Of a stretch of DNA of 55,577 nucleotides, positions 44,263-53,318 are shown in pieces. The position numbers were made by a program, and so were the translations under genes. Position 1 is the first letter of the stretch. Every line of letters begins with the position of its first letter. A model generated the notes under the pieces. That model was given only the letters and a program-made list of their open reading frames with translations, searched no databases and was not told the origin of the DNA. Source of the stretch: Bacteroidales bacterium (GTDB lineage Bacteria; Bacteroidota; Bacteroidia; Bacteroidales; PWNQ01); contig JAIPAE010000003.1 in the NCBI GenBank assembly GCA_021740245.1, forward strand, positions 1-55,577, given 5' to 3'.

Positions 44263-45147
44263 TTAATCAGTATAAACTTCCTTTTTATACGCTTTGAGTG
44301 TATTCATCAACAACGAAACGATCGTCATTGGTCCTACGCCACCCGGCACAGGTGAAATATAGGAAGCCTTTTTGGACACTTCATCAAAGGCAACATCACC
44401 TTTCAGCTTCCAGCCTGATTTGGTTTTATCTGATTTTTCGCGGTGTATCCCTACATCGATAACAACAGCGCCTTCTTTTACCATATCAGCCGTTACGAAT
44501 TCTTTTTTACCAATCGCTGCAATAATAATATCAGCAGATTTGACAATACCCTTCAGGTTTTGAGTCCGGCTGTGACACATGGTAACTGTTGCATTTCCGG
44601 GTTTTGTCTTTCGGGACATCAGGATATTCATGGGTGTTCCGACAATATTACTACGTCCAAGCACAACGCAATGTTTTCCTTCGGTTTCAATATCATAACG
44701 CTTCAGCAGTTCCATAATGCCATTAGGTGTAGCCGGAAGATAGGCCGGAAGCCCGATCATCATACGACCCAGATTTACCGGATGGAAACCATCCACATCT
44801 TTTTTAGGGTCAATAGCCTGTGTTACTTTATCAGCATTAATATGCTCCGGAAGAGGTAATTGCACAATAAATCCATCAACTTCCGGATCATTGTTCAGAA
44901 AATCTACTGTTTTAAGCAATTCTTCTTCTGTGGTATCTGCATCAAGCCTGTAAACTGATGAAGTAAATCCCAGTTTTTTGGCATTTTTCTCTTTTGAGCC
45001 TACATAAGTTTCGCTGGCGGGATCGTCACCAACCAAAACAGCAACCAGATGCGGTGCACGCTGGTCATTATCAACAATAGCCGCTACTTCTTCTTTTAGT
45101 TCTTCTTTAATTTTGTTGGCAGTTGATTTTCCATCAATTAGTTGCAT
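44263..45147 (-). CDS. folD: Bifunctional methylenetetrahydrofolate dehydrogenase/cyclohydrolase FolD
   Basis: A 294-residue enzyme of one-carbon metabolism that converts methylene-THF to formyl-THF with NADP. Conserved motifs: [14 protein letters not shown] with the catalytic Lys, [43 protein letters not shown] for nucleotide binding, and [15 protein letters not shown]. Length is normal. It lies 27 bases after ffh. Confidence 0.97.
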   Translation of the reverse strand: MQLIDGKSTANKIKEELKEEVAAIVDNDQRAPHLVAVLVGDDPASETYVGSKEKNAKKLGFTSSVYRLDADTTEEELLKTVDFLNNDPEVDGFIVQLPLPEHINADKVTQAIDPKKDVDGFHPVNLGRMMIGLPAYLPATPNGIMELLKRYDIETEGKHCVVLGRSNIVGTPMNILMSRKTKPGNATVTMCHSRTQNLKGIVKSADIIIAAIGKKEFVTADMVKEGAVVIDVGIHREKSDKTKSGWKLKGDVAFDEVSKKASYISPVPGGVGPMTIVSLLMNTLKAYKKEVYTD

Positions 45148-45174
45148 ATGCTAAAGGTTTTATCGTTATCTGGT

Positions 45175-46509
45175 TTAACGTCCGGGCATATTGCGCATCA
45201 TCCGTTTTGCTTTTTTGCCATCTGCCCCGGTCATGCTTTTCATCATTTTCCGGGTTTCCCCGAATTGTTTGATCAGGCGGTTCACCTCCTGAATACTTGT
45301 TCCTGATCCACGGGCTATTCGTTTTCTTCGGCTTCCGTCTATTAGTTTGGGATTTTTCCGCTCCTCATTAGTCATGGAAAAAATAATAGCTTCTATTCCC
45401 TTAAATGCATCATCATCAATATCCACATTTTTCAATGCTTTTCCCATTCCTGGTATCATGCCCATAAGGTCTTTTACATTACCCATTTTCTTAATCTGTT
45501 TGATCTGTGACAGGAAATCATCAAAATCAAACTGATTTTTGGATATCTTACTTTGCAGTTTTTTTGCCTGTTCCTGGTCGAACTGGTCTTGCGCTTTTTC
45601 CACCAGTGAGACAATGTCACCCATACCCAGAATTCTGTCGGCCATACGTTTAGGATGAAAAACATCCAGTCCTTCCACAGTTTCTCCGGTACCAACAAAT
45701 TTAATAGGCTTATCCACAACTTTCCTGATCGTCAACGCAGCACCTCCGCGGGTATCACCATCCATTTTCGTCAGGACAACACCGTCATAATCCAGGACAT
45801 CATTAAATGCTTTTGCCGTATTTACAGCATCCTGGCCAGTCATAGCATCCACTACAAATAGGGTTTCATGCGGTTTGACAGACTTATGAATATTCTGGAT
45901 TTCATCCATCATCTCCTGATCAATAGCCAAACGTCCGGCAGTGTCAATAATAACCACATCCTGCCCCATGTTTTTAGCTTCTGAGATAGCTTGCTTTGCC
46001 AGTTTTACCGGGTTTTTGTTCTCGTCTTCCGTGTATACCGGAACATCAATCTGTTCACCCAACACTTTAAGCTGATCGATAGCAGCGGGCCGGTAAACAT
46101 CACATGCAGCCAGCAGTGGCTTTTTGTTGCGTTTCTTTTTTAAATAATTGGCCAATTTCGCTGAGAAAGTTGTTTTGCCAGTCCCCTGCAAACCGGCAAC
46201 CAATATAACGGCCGGGCTTCCCTCCAGGGAAATATCCACACTGTCTTCACCCATAAGCTGTGCCAACTCATCATGCATGACCTTGACCATCAACTGGCCC
46301 GGTGATACAGCATTCAGTACACCCTGCCCAAGGGCTTTTTCTTTTACTTCGTTGGTAAACTCTTTGGCTATCTTATAACTTACATCTGCATCCAGCAGAG
46401 CCTTTCGAATCTCTTTAACGGTTTCTGCCACATTGATCTCCGTAATGTGGCCCTGACCCTTCATGACCTTAAATGCATTCTCTATTCTATCGGTTAAACT
46501 GTCAAACAT
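45175..46509 (-). CDS. ffh: Signal recognition particle protein Ffh (SRP54)
   Basis: A 444-residue GTPase that brings ribosomes making membrane proteins to the SecYEG translocon. The N domain (about 1-85) leads to the G domain with GLQGTGKTTFSAKLA, VYRPAAIDQLKVL, DTAGRLAIDQEMMDEI and TKMDGDTRGGAAL, and a Met-rich M domain (about 300-440) ending KAKRMMRNMPGR with RRKRIARGSGTSIQEVN for 4.5S RNA binding. No 4.5S RNA gene is visible nearby. A TAACTTTG -7 element (minus, 46541-46548) lies just upstream. Confidence 0.97.
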   Translation of the reverse strand: MFDSLTDRIENAFKVMKGQGHITEINVAETVKEIRKALLDADVSYKIAKEFTNEVKEKALGQGVLNAVSPGQLMVKVMHDELAQLMGEDSVDISLEGSPAVILVAGLQGTGKTTFSAKLANYLKKKRNKKPLLAACDVYRPAAIDQLKVLGEQIDVPVYTEDENKNPVKLAKQAISEAKNMGQDVVIIDTAGRLAIDQEMMDEIQNIHKSVKPHETLFVVDAMTGQDAVNTAKAFNDVLDYDGVVLTKMDGDTRGGAALTIRKVVDKPIKFVGTGETVEGLDVFHPKRMADRILGMGDIVSLVEKAQDQFDQEQAKKLQSKISKNQFDFDDFLSQIKQIKKMGNVKDLMGMIPGMGKALKNVDIDDDAFKGIEAIIFSMTNEERKNPKLIDGSRRKRIARGSGTSIQEVNRLIKQFGETRKMMKSMTGADGKKAKRMMRNMPGR

Positions 46510-46606
46510 ACGTTATTTGCTTTCTGTTTTAAACGGACGACAAAGTTAATCATTTTATGTTTAATGAACTTGATCAGCATACAAATAAACTATATCTTCA
46601 CAACCT

Positions 46607-47302
46607 ATGAAAACAACAAATCTTAAACAAATTCTTCAAAAGCATACAGGTGGTTTTTCGCCAGTAACGCCGTTTGATATCAGAGAAAAAAAACTTTGTT
46701 ATATCGATCTGAGTGATAAAAATACAGACCTGACTCCAGAAGACATTGAAGATAATGAAGTTTTCGGACAGTATATCCAAAAAATTATTGAATCAAACAA
46801 TGCTGATCTTGCCATTGGGAAGTATAATGAAAACCGGACCATATACCGCAAAAGCGAACATTTTACGCCTAAAGGAGAAGAACCCCGGTCCATACACCTG
46901 GGAACAGATTTGTGGCTTCAGACAGGTACGGCCATACATGCACCTCTATCCGCAAAAGTACACAGCTTTCAAAACAACGATAATTATGGCGATTACGGCC
47001 CAACCATCATTCTGGAGCATCATCTGGATGGACAGACGTTTTTTACGCTTTACGGTCATCTTAACTTAAACTCCTTAAAAAATATCCATCAGGGCCAATA
47101 CATTGAGCAAGGAAAAACATTCTGCAATCTCGGAAACCCAAATGAAAACGGGCAATGGCCGGCCCACCTTCATTTTCAGATTATCAGCAATATGATGAAC
47201 AAAAAAGGGGACTTCCCGGGTGTGGCAAAGCCATCGGAAAAACAGGAATTTCTTGAAATATGTCCCGACCCCGGTCTTATTCTTGGAATTAAAACACACT
47301 GA
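46607..47302 (+). CDS. M23-family peptidase-like protein without signal peptide
   Basis: A 231-residue protein with an M23 (LytM) metallopeptidase domain from about residue 95: SIHLGTDLWLQTG gives His and Asp zinc ligands (HxxxD), and WPAHLHFQII gives the HxH pair. It has no signal peptide or membrane segment, unlike cell-wall M23 enzymes. Its layout and the DYGPTIILEH, FTLYGHLN and WPAHLHFQ motifs resemble the M23 domain embedded in large APH-M23-aminotransferase fusions more than standard endopeptidases. It could act in the cytoplasm on a small molecule or be non-catalytic. Divergent from ffh. Confidence 0.8.
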   Translation: MKTTNLKQILQKHTGGFSPVTPFDIREKKLCYIDLSDKNTDLTPEDIEDNEVFGQYIQKIIESNNADLAIGKYNENRTIYRKSEHFTPKGEEPRSIHLGTDLWLQTGTAIHAPLSAKVHSFQNNDNYGDYGPTIILEHHLDGQTFFTLYGHLNLNSLKNIHQGQYIEQGKTFCNLGNPNENGQWPAHLHFQIISNMMNKKGDFPGVAKPSEKQEFLEICPDPGLILGIKTH

Positions 47303-47394
47303 TAATTTATAGCCAAAGTCTTTTCTAAAAACGATTGTACTGTATGGCTTACAAAAAAAAATATCTTTGATTCAAATTGCTTATACCGGATATT

Positions 47395-47982
47395 ATGAAC
47401 AAAAAAGCATTTCTTAGAACCACTTTGGTATTTTTGCTGTGTACACTTTTTTGGTCATGTAATCAAGGTGGTTTTTCAAAAAGCCAGCCTCAGGAAAACA
47501 ATAATAAAACCCGGGGTGATACATGTATTAACACGAACAAAAAAACCGGCAATACAAACGGCATATCAGGTAAAACAAAACTACCATCATCGCCAAATGG
47601 CATAAGACTGGGCGAATACTATGGCAGTGATGATAATATGTATTCATTTTTCTGTGATGACAGTGTTAAATTTCTGTCCGGGGAGCATCATTACAAGTTG
47701 GGAACATGGACAATGCGAAATGACAGCATCATTATCCGTTATCACAAACTGGTTTGGCGGGAAGGCATTGGTGAACCCCATAAACGTCCTGAAGCAATTC
47801 CCGGTAACTGGCAGGACACTTATGATGATTATAAAATTCACCATGAGCAAATTGATGAACTAAAAACTCTGCATTGGCAGGAGATCAGAGAATATCTGGA
47901 AAAAGATCCCAAATATCCTTACCAGGTCATTAATCAAAACATTCATCGAATTGAGGGATTTATGGAAAACTATTATAAATAA
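47395..47982 (+). CDS. Predicted lipoprotein of unknown function
   Basis: A 195-residue protein with a lipoprotein signal (LFWSC). The next 50 residues are Asn/Lys/Thr-rich and disordered, then a compact domain with many Trp/Tyr/His residues (GEYYGSDDNMYSFFCDDSVK, HHYKLGTWTMRNDSIIIRYH) and a C-terminal acidic helix region. The GEYYGSDDNMYSFF and KLGTWTMRNDSI patterns resemble small lipocalin-like or copper-resistance lipoproteins, but I do not assign it. I use the ATG at 47395, not an upstream TTG. A TATCTTTG at 47362-47369 may be its -7 element. Confidence 0.65.
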   Translation: MNKKAFLRTTLVFLLCTLFWSCNQGGFSKSQPQENNNKTRGDTCINTNKKTGNTNGISGKTKLPSSPNGIRLGEYYGSDDNMYSFFCDDSVKFLSGEHHYKLGTWTMRNDSIIIRYHKLVWREGIGEPHKRPEAIPGNWQDTYDDYKIHHEQIDELKTLHWQEIREYLEKDPKYPYQVINQNIHRIEGFMENYYK

Positions 47983-47991
47983 AACGCGGCT

Positions 47992-48405
47992 ATGTTCAGA
48001 GATATTTTTGTTTATCTTTTATCACTTATTATATCAGCATTTCTCACTTTTGTGACATTTTTTTTTGCACTGAAATATGAAGGCTTCTATTATTCTTCGA
48101 TATTCATTTCCAGTGCATTGCATTTTACTTTATTCAGTTATTTGTTCATGTATTACCCAATACCGGGCAGAGTGCTTGCTGTGTCATCTGCAATAATCAT
48201 GGCATTTTTTCCAGTTGAGCAACTACTTACTGCCTTTAACTGGAGGGCCATGCTTATTCTTATCGGACTTGTAATTATCATTGAGTTACACGTTATTCAG
48301 TTATACAGGAAAGGGCCTGTAAAAATTAACTACCCCCTGCGGTTGATTTTAGCTCTAATCCCTGTTTTTACATTTATCATCTGTGTTTATACCATGTACA
48401 CCTGA
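47992..48405 (+). CDS. Small four-helix membrane protein, unknown
   Basis: A 137-residue hydrophobic protein with four predicted membrane segments (about 5-27, 34-54, 60-80 and 82-98, plus a weak one at 114-134). No family recognised. It lies 9 bases after the lipoprotein gene and is likely translated from the same mRNA, suggesting a lipoprotein/membrane pair. Confidence 0.65.
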   Translation: MFRDIFVYLLSLIISAFLTFVTFFFALKYEGFYYSSIFISSALHFTLFSYLFMYYPIPGRVLAVSSAIIMAFFPVEQLLTAFNWRAMLILIGLVIIIELHVIQLYRKGPVKINYPLRLILALIPVFTFIICVYTMYT

Positions 48406-48512
48406 TATTTAACTTCTCAGGATGATAAGTTTCTATTGCTTTGGAAAATGTTTTTAAGAATATACCGGCAATTCAAGTATAATTCTTAATTTTGATCTCA
48501 GATAGAGAAACT

Positions 48513-49319
48513 ATGGCCATAGTAACCTTGACAACAGATTGGGGCGTTCGTGATTTCTTTGCGGGGGCTGTGAAAGGTAAGCTGTTATCAGCTATACCGG
48601 GGTTGGATATTATTGACATTACTCATCATGTCGAACCGCATAATATTGCCGAGGCAGCATTTATTCTTCGACATGCCTACCCGGAATTTCCTGAGGGCAG
48701 TATTCACATCGTTTCACTGAGAGCTACAGCATCCCGTGAATCACCACATGTTGCCATAAAATTAGATGGACATTATTTCATCGGAACAGATAATGGCCTT
48801 TTAGGGCTACTTTCTGATAATAAACCAGAAGAAATTGTGGAAATCGATATTCCCCAGGATTCTAATTATTTTGTTTTTCCTGGTCGGGATATTTTTGTAA
48901 AAAGTGCTATTCATCTGGCTCAGGACAAAAGTATTAAAGAACTGGGTTTCAATATGCAAGGGCTTCAGGACAAATCTTCATGGTCAGCTTCCGTTGATAA
49001 AGATCCGGAAACCGGCAATGACCGTATAAGCGGACGAGTTATCCACGTGGACAACTATGGAAATTGCCTGACAAACATTAAAGATACAACTTTTCAACAA
49101 ATGAAAAAAAACCGCTCTTTTCGCATCTATCTGCCGGCAACTACTATCTCGCAGACAAAACTTTATGATGCCTATGATGAAGTGGATGAAGGCAAAATCC
49201 TGGTTCTGATGTCCAGTACCGGATTTCTTCAAATTGCCATTAACCAGGGTAGAGCAAATCGATTGCTGGGCCTTGAAGCCTACGATTCTTCAATAAATGT
49301 TGAGTTTATCAATTCATGA
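48513..49319 (+). CDS. SAM hydroxide adenosyltransferase (DUF62 family)
   Basis: A 268-residue enzyme that hydrolyses S-adenosylmethionine to adenosine and methionine with water as nucleophile; it is the relative of fluorinase and chlorinase. Seen: the N-terminal TLTTDWGVRDFFAGAVKG with the SAM-binding Asp, HHVEPHNIAEAAFILRHAY, FIGTDNGLLGLLSD, and the C-terminal HVDNYGNCLTNI and NQGRANRLLGLEAYD. I see no Cl/F-enzyme-specific insertion. The start MAIVTL at 48513 is preferred over the TTG at 48492. TAATTTTG at 48487-48494 could be its -7 element. Confidence 0.9.
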   Translation: MAIVTLTTDWGVRDFFAGAVKGKLLSAIPGLDIIDITHHVEPHNIAEAAFILRHAYPEFPEGSIHIVSLRATASRESPHVAIKLDGHYFIGTDNGLLGLLSDNKPEEIVEIDIPQDSNYFVFPGRDIFVKSAIHLAQDKSIKELGFNMQGLQDKSSWSASVDKDPETGNDRISGRVIHVDNYGNCLTNIKDTTFQQMKKNRSFRIYLPATTISQTKLYDAYDEVDEGKILVLMSSTGFLQIAINQGRANRLLGLEAYDSSINVEFINS

Positions 49320-49485
49320 TTCTGTTTGAATACCCAGGAAGCCATAATTCTTTAATGCCTACCAACCCTCATTTTTGTTAAAAATGTTTAAAATGTACGT
49401 TTCATCTTTGTATCAGTAAATTATTCTAAGTTTTATCCACACATAATCAGACGCTCCTGATGATGGATAAAGAATAAGCATTCCG

Positions 49486-49501
49486 GTTGTGTTTACAACC
49501 A
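49486..49501. promoter_or_regulatory. Perfect dyad upstream of gldF
   Basis: GGTTGT-GTTT-ACAACC, a 6-base perfect inverted repeat with a 4-base centre. It lies 18 bases before a TATTTTTG -7-like element (49520-49527) and so overlaps the place where the -33 box would be. It could be an operator or a small hairpin; nothing else supports either. Confidence 0.3.
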
Positions 49502-49558
49502 TACCTTGTTGAATTTTACTATTTTTGCAATTGCTAAAAGATAAAAGTAGGAACCATT

Positions 49559-50290
49559 ATGTTTACGGTTTTTAAAAAAGAAATAAACACCTTTCTCAGC
49601 TCTTTGATCGGTCAGATTACGATTATAGTATTTCTTCTGATCAATGGGCTTTTTCTATGGGTTTTCCCGGCAGGCTTTAACATTTTAAACTACGGTTACG
49701 CCACACTGGACAATTTGTTTATGTTATCTCCTTTTGTTTTTCTATTCCTGATTCCGGCAGTTACAATGCGCACTTTTGCTGATGAGCGCAGGTCAGGCAC
49801 TTTTGAGATCATAATGACGCGTCCTGTTACGGATATGCAGGTAATATCGGGGAAATATTTTGCAGGCGTTGTTCTTGTCCTGCTCAGTATCGCACCTACC
49901 CTTATTTATTATTACTCTATTTATCAATTAGGCTCTCCCATAGGCAACATTGATACCGGAGCAACCTGGGGTTCCTATATCGGTTTGCTGTTTCTGGCAT
50001 CTGGCTTTGTTGCAATCGGCACTTTCTGTTCTTCCATTACCGATAATACTATTGTTTCATTCTTGCTGACGTTGATCATCAGTGGATTCTTCTATATCGG
50101 TTTTGATTTTATTCATTCGCTTTCTGTTTTTGGCTCTGTCGATCTCTTTATTAAATCACTGGGCATAAACGCTCATTACACTTCCATGAGCCGTGGCGTG
50201 CTGGATACCCGGGATATCCTTTACTTCCTGAGCCTTATAGCATTTTTTATACTGTTAACCAAAGTATCACTTGAAAGCAGAAAATGGTAA
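49559..50290 (+). CDS. gldF: Gliding-motility ABC transporter permease GldF
   Basis: A 243-residue ABC-2 permease with six membrane helices and the motif RTFADERRSGTFEIIMTRPV, typical of GldF. In Flavobacterium johnsoniae GldA, GldF and GldG form an ABC transporter implicated in gliding. It starts 12 codons after a GTAGGA-like Shine-Dalgarno. The ATPase gldA is not in this window. It is separated from gldG by 3 bases. Confidence 0.9.
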   Translation: MFTVFKKEINTFLSSLIGQITIIVFLLINGLFLWVFPAGFNILNYGYATLDNLFMLSPFVFLFLIPAVTMRTFADERRSGTFEIIMTRPVTDMQVISGKYFAGVVLVLLSIAPTLIYYYSIYQLGSPIGNIDTGATWGSYIGLLFLASGFVAIGTFCSSITDNTIVSFLLTLIISGFFYIGFDFIHSLSVFGSVDLFIKSLGINAHYTSMSRGVLDTRDILYFLSLIAFFILLTKVSLESRKW

Positions 50291-50293
50291 GTT

Positions 50294-52039
50294 ATGAGTA
50301 AGAAAAAAGATATACGCCGGCAAAATATCATCCAGCTTTTATTGGGATTGGTAATCATAGTTTTGATCAACATTATCGGACAATATTATTTCACCCGTTT
50401 TGATCTGACATCAGAAAAAAAATACACACTTTCGGAAACTACAAAAAAAATCGTACGCTCTTTCGATGATTATGTAACTTTTAAGGTTTACCTGGAAGGT
50501 GATTTTCCGGCCGGTTTCAAAAGATTACAGCGTGAAACAAAGGAAATGCTTGATGAATTTCACGCATACAATTCTAATATTCAATACGAATTTATTAATC
50601 CCACTGAATTAAATGATCAAAGTGATCGTAATAGTTTTTATGCAGAGCTGGCCCAAAAGGGACTGGAGCCAACCAATATCCGGATGGACGAAAAAGGGAA
50701 ACAATCACAACAGGTTGTTTTTCCCGGTGCTGTTGTATCTTACAAAAGCAACCGTGAAGAGGCCATAAATTTACTGGAGTCAAGCATGAATACATCACCC
50801 GATCAACAAATCAACTTGTCCATTCAGGCTTTGGAATACAACCTGACCAGTACACTTAAAAAATTAAGTAATCCGGAGAAAGAAAATATCGCTTTTTTAC
50901 ACGGCCACGGAGAACTCCCAAAAATAAGGCTGGACGGTGCAGATAAGGTATTATCCGGCTTTTATAATGTTACTCATCTGATTACAGAAAACAAAGTCAA
51001 TAGCTTGATTAAGCGCAACATAAATGATTCCTCCGGAAAAGTATTGACTGAACCCAGGTTCAAGGCACTTATTATTGCACATCCGACACGTTCTTTCAAC
51101 GAACGCGAAAAATTCCTTATCGACCAGTACGTCATGCACGGTGGCAAAATCCTATGGCTGGTTGATCCGGTTCAGACAAACATGGATTCACTGCAATCCA
51201 AACCATCAACTTTGGCGATGCCCTCCGATCTCAATCTTGATGATATGTTATTCCGGTATGGAGTTCGCCTGAACAAAAACCTGATCAAGGACCTGCGCTC
51301 AGCAAAAATTCCTCTTAACACCCAACCCAGAGGAAGCAAGCCACAATTTGAATACTTCCCATGGCCATACTTTCCGATACTGCTGTCACACAATGAGCAT
51401 CCCATTGTGAAAAATCTTAACGGAATTAAAGGTAAGTTTGTAAGCACACTGGATACCATATCAGGTAATAACATCAAGAAAACCATGCTTTTGAAAAGTT
51501 CCGCTAATTCCAATGTGATAAGTACTCCTCATGAGATCAGTCTTAGGACTATTGGTCGTCGGCCAGACCGGCGTCAATACAACAAAGGCAGTCAGGATGT
51601 TGCGGTTTTACTCGAAGGAAAATTCACTTCTGTTTTCAAAAACCGGGTTCCACCCCAAATCACCCAAAACAAGGAAATGGCATTCCGAACAGAAAGTACT
51701 CCGAACCAAATGATTATCGTTGCCGATGGAGATGTTATTAAAAACGATATTAGTGTGCGTGGAAACGAACCATTGCCACTTGGTGTCGACAGGTGGAGCG
51801 GAAGAAAGTTCGGAAATGAAGACTTTATCCTCAATGCCGTCAATTACCTTTGTGATGATTCCGGTTTGCTGAACCTCAGAGACCGCGACCTGAAAAACCG
51901 TATTATGGATTTACCACGGATAGAGGAAGAAAAAACAAAATGGCAGGTCATAAACATTGCAGGCCCTGTTCTGTTAATCCTGATCATGAGTTTTGCCTGG
52001 AATATAACCCGTCGTAGAAAATTCAACCGGAAATCATAA
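50294..52039 (+). CDS. gldG: Gliding-motility-associated protein GldG
   Basis: A 581-residue protein with an N-terminal membrane helix (about 16-37), a large GldG/ABC-auxiliary extracytoplasmic domain (about 40-545) and a C-terminal membrane helix (about 556-574). Recognised from FTSEKKYTLSETTKKI-type start (here LTSEKKYTLSETTK), VEFINPTE-like YEFINPTELN, and ENIAFLHGHGELP. It is thought to be the substrate-facing partner of the GldA/GldF transporter. It is followed by the DUF4340 gene. Confidence 0.9.
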   Translation: MSKKKDIRRQNIIQLLLGLVIIVLINIIGQYYFTRFDLTSEKKYTLSETTKKIVRSFDDYVTFKVYLEGDFPAGFKRLQRETKEMLDEFHAYNSNIQYEFINPTELNDQSDRNSFYAELAQKGLEPTNIRMDEKGKQSQQVVFPGAVVSYKSNREEAINLLESSMNTSPDQQINLSIQALEYNLTSTLKKLSNPEKENIAFLHGHGELPKIRLDGADKVLSGFYNVTHLITENKVNSLIKRNINDSSGKVLTEPRFKALIIAHPTRSFNEREKFLIDQYVMHGGKILWLVDPVQTNMDSLQSKPSTLAMPSDLNLDDMLFRYGVRLNKNLIKDLRSAKIPLNTQPRGSKPQFEYFPWPYFPILLSHNEHPIVKNLNGIKGKFVSTLDTISGNNIKKTMLLKSSANSNVISTPHEISLRTIGRRPDRRQYNKGSQDVAVLLEGKFTSVFKNRVPPQITQNKEMAFRTESTPNQMIIVADGDVIKNDISVRGNEPLPLGVDRWSGRKFGNEDFILNAVNYLCDDSGLLNLRDRDLKNRIMDLPRIEEEKTKWQVINIAGPVLLILIMSFAWNITRRRKFNRKS

Positions 52040-52080
52040 CATCAGAAAGCAGGTAACACGCACAACTAAACACGAAATCA

Positions 52081-53208
52081 ATGAGCAATTTTATAAAAAA
52101 GAACCGGATATCAATTACAACTGTCCTTATTTTGGCGATTATCACCGTTGTTATTCTATTAAGCCGTCGTAACAGCACTATGGAGGAAAAGGCCCGCAAC
52201 TTTGCTGTTCGCGATACAGCCAGCGTAACCAGGTTGTTTTTAGCTAAAAAAGACAGTTCACAGGTGTTGCTCACCAAAAATAATAACAGTCAGTGGACCA
52301 TCAATAATGAAGAAAAAGCTTCTAATGCAGCGGTGGAAATACTCCTGGAAACGCTGAAAAAAATGGATGTCAAACGCCCGGTAGCAAAATCAGAACATAA
52401 CACAGTGGTAAAGCACCTTTCATCCATTGGTGTTAAAGTAGAAGTCTATCAGAAGAAACCTTTGTTCACATTGCTGGGAGTTGACTTTTTCAATAAAGAA
52501 CGGTTAACACGGACGTTTTATGTGGGTGATGCCACCCAAAACAACCGGGGAACATACATGGTTATTGAAGGTGCTGAAATCCCTTACGTTGTTTATATTC
52601 CGGGCTTCCGTGGTTATTTGACCCCACGCTTCAAAGCTAAACCTGACGACTGGCGCGATCATACAATCATTTCTAAAGGTATTAACCAAATCAAATCCGT
52701 GGAAGTGATCCATAAGGAAAACCCCGAAGAGTCTTTCCGTATTAATAAGACAGGTAAAAACACATTTAACATCCGCCGGCTGCAGGATAACTCTCTTATG
52801 ATACCTTTTGATACACTAAAAGTGCTCGATTTTCTCGCTTCTTTCAATACGGTGAAGTTTGAAGACCTGCTGAATGATTTTGAGAAAAAAGACTCCATTA
52901 TCAATTCTACACCTTTTCATATAATCCGATTAAAAGATGCCCAAGACAAAACTAATGTGATAAAAACCTATCAACGGCGGGCTCCTGAAGGACTCAATAA
53001 TGTATATGGCGAAGAAATGAAATATGATCCTGACAGAATGTATGCATTGTTTAACAACGAAGAAGACTTTGCCCTTGTGCAATTTTATATCTTTGATAAC
53101 TTGACCAGAAAACTGAGCTATTTTTTACCACCAATGAACATGTCAACAAGTCAGAATCAACCAGTCAACAACGGTAAAGTGTCAATAAAAAATACTAAAA
53201 CCAGGTAA
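52081..53208 (+). CDS. DUF4340 domain-containing protein
   Basis: A 375-residue protein with an N-terminal membrane helix (about 11-28) and an extracytoplasmic DUF4340 region: RLFLAKKDSSQVLLTK, NSQWTINNEEKASNAAVEIL and FYVGDATQNNRGTYMVI. The family occurs after gldG in other Bacteroidota and after GldG-like genes elsewhere, so it may be a subunit of the same transporter. The C-terminal 35 residues are polar and variable. It lies 41 bases after gldG and 110 before dnaN. Confidence 0.82.
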   Translation: MSNFIKKNRISITTVLILAIITVVILLSRRNSTMEEKARNFAVRDTASVTRLFLAKKDSSQVLLTKNNNSQWTINNEEKASNAAVEILLETLKKMDVKRPVAKSEHNTVVKHLSSIGVKVEVYQKKPLFTLLGVDFFNKERLTRTFYVGDATQNNRGTYMVIEGAEIPYVVYIPGFRGYLTPRFKAKPDDWRDHTIISKGINQIKSVEVIHKENPEESFRINKTGKNTFNIRRLQDNSLMIPFDTLKVLDFLASFNTVKFEDLLNDFEKKDSIINSTPFHIIRLKDAQDKTNVIKTYQRRAPEGLNNVYGEEMKYDPDRMYALFNNEEDFALVQFYIFDNLTRKLSYFLPPMNMSTSQNQPVNNGKVSIKNTKTR

Positions 53209-53318
53209 TAATTTGTTGAAAAGTTTTTTATAATATCTGGTTTTAATACCGACAAATTAATGATTTTAACGTAATTTTAGATTTTAAATAAAGACACGTA
53301 ATTCAAAATTTTAATAAT

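Noticed and set aside
53209..53318. Replication origin next to dnaN
   Set aside because: No dnaA gene, DnaA-box cluster or AT-rich iteron region is visible, and gldFG/DUF4340 lie directly upstream.
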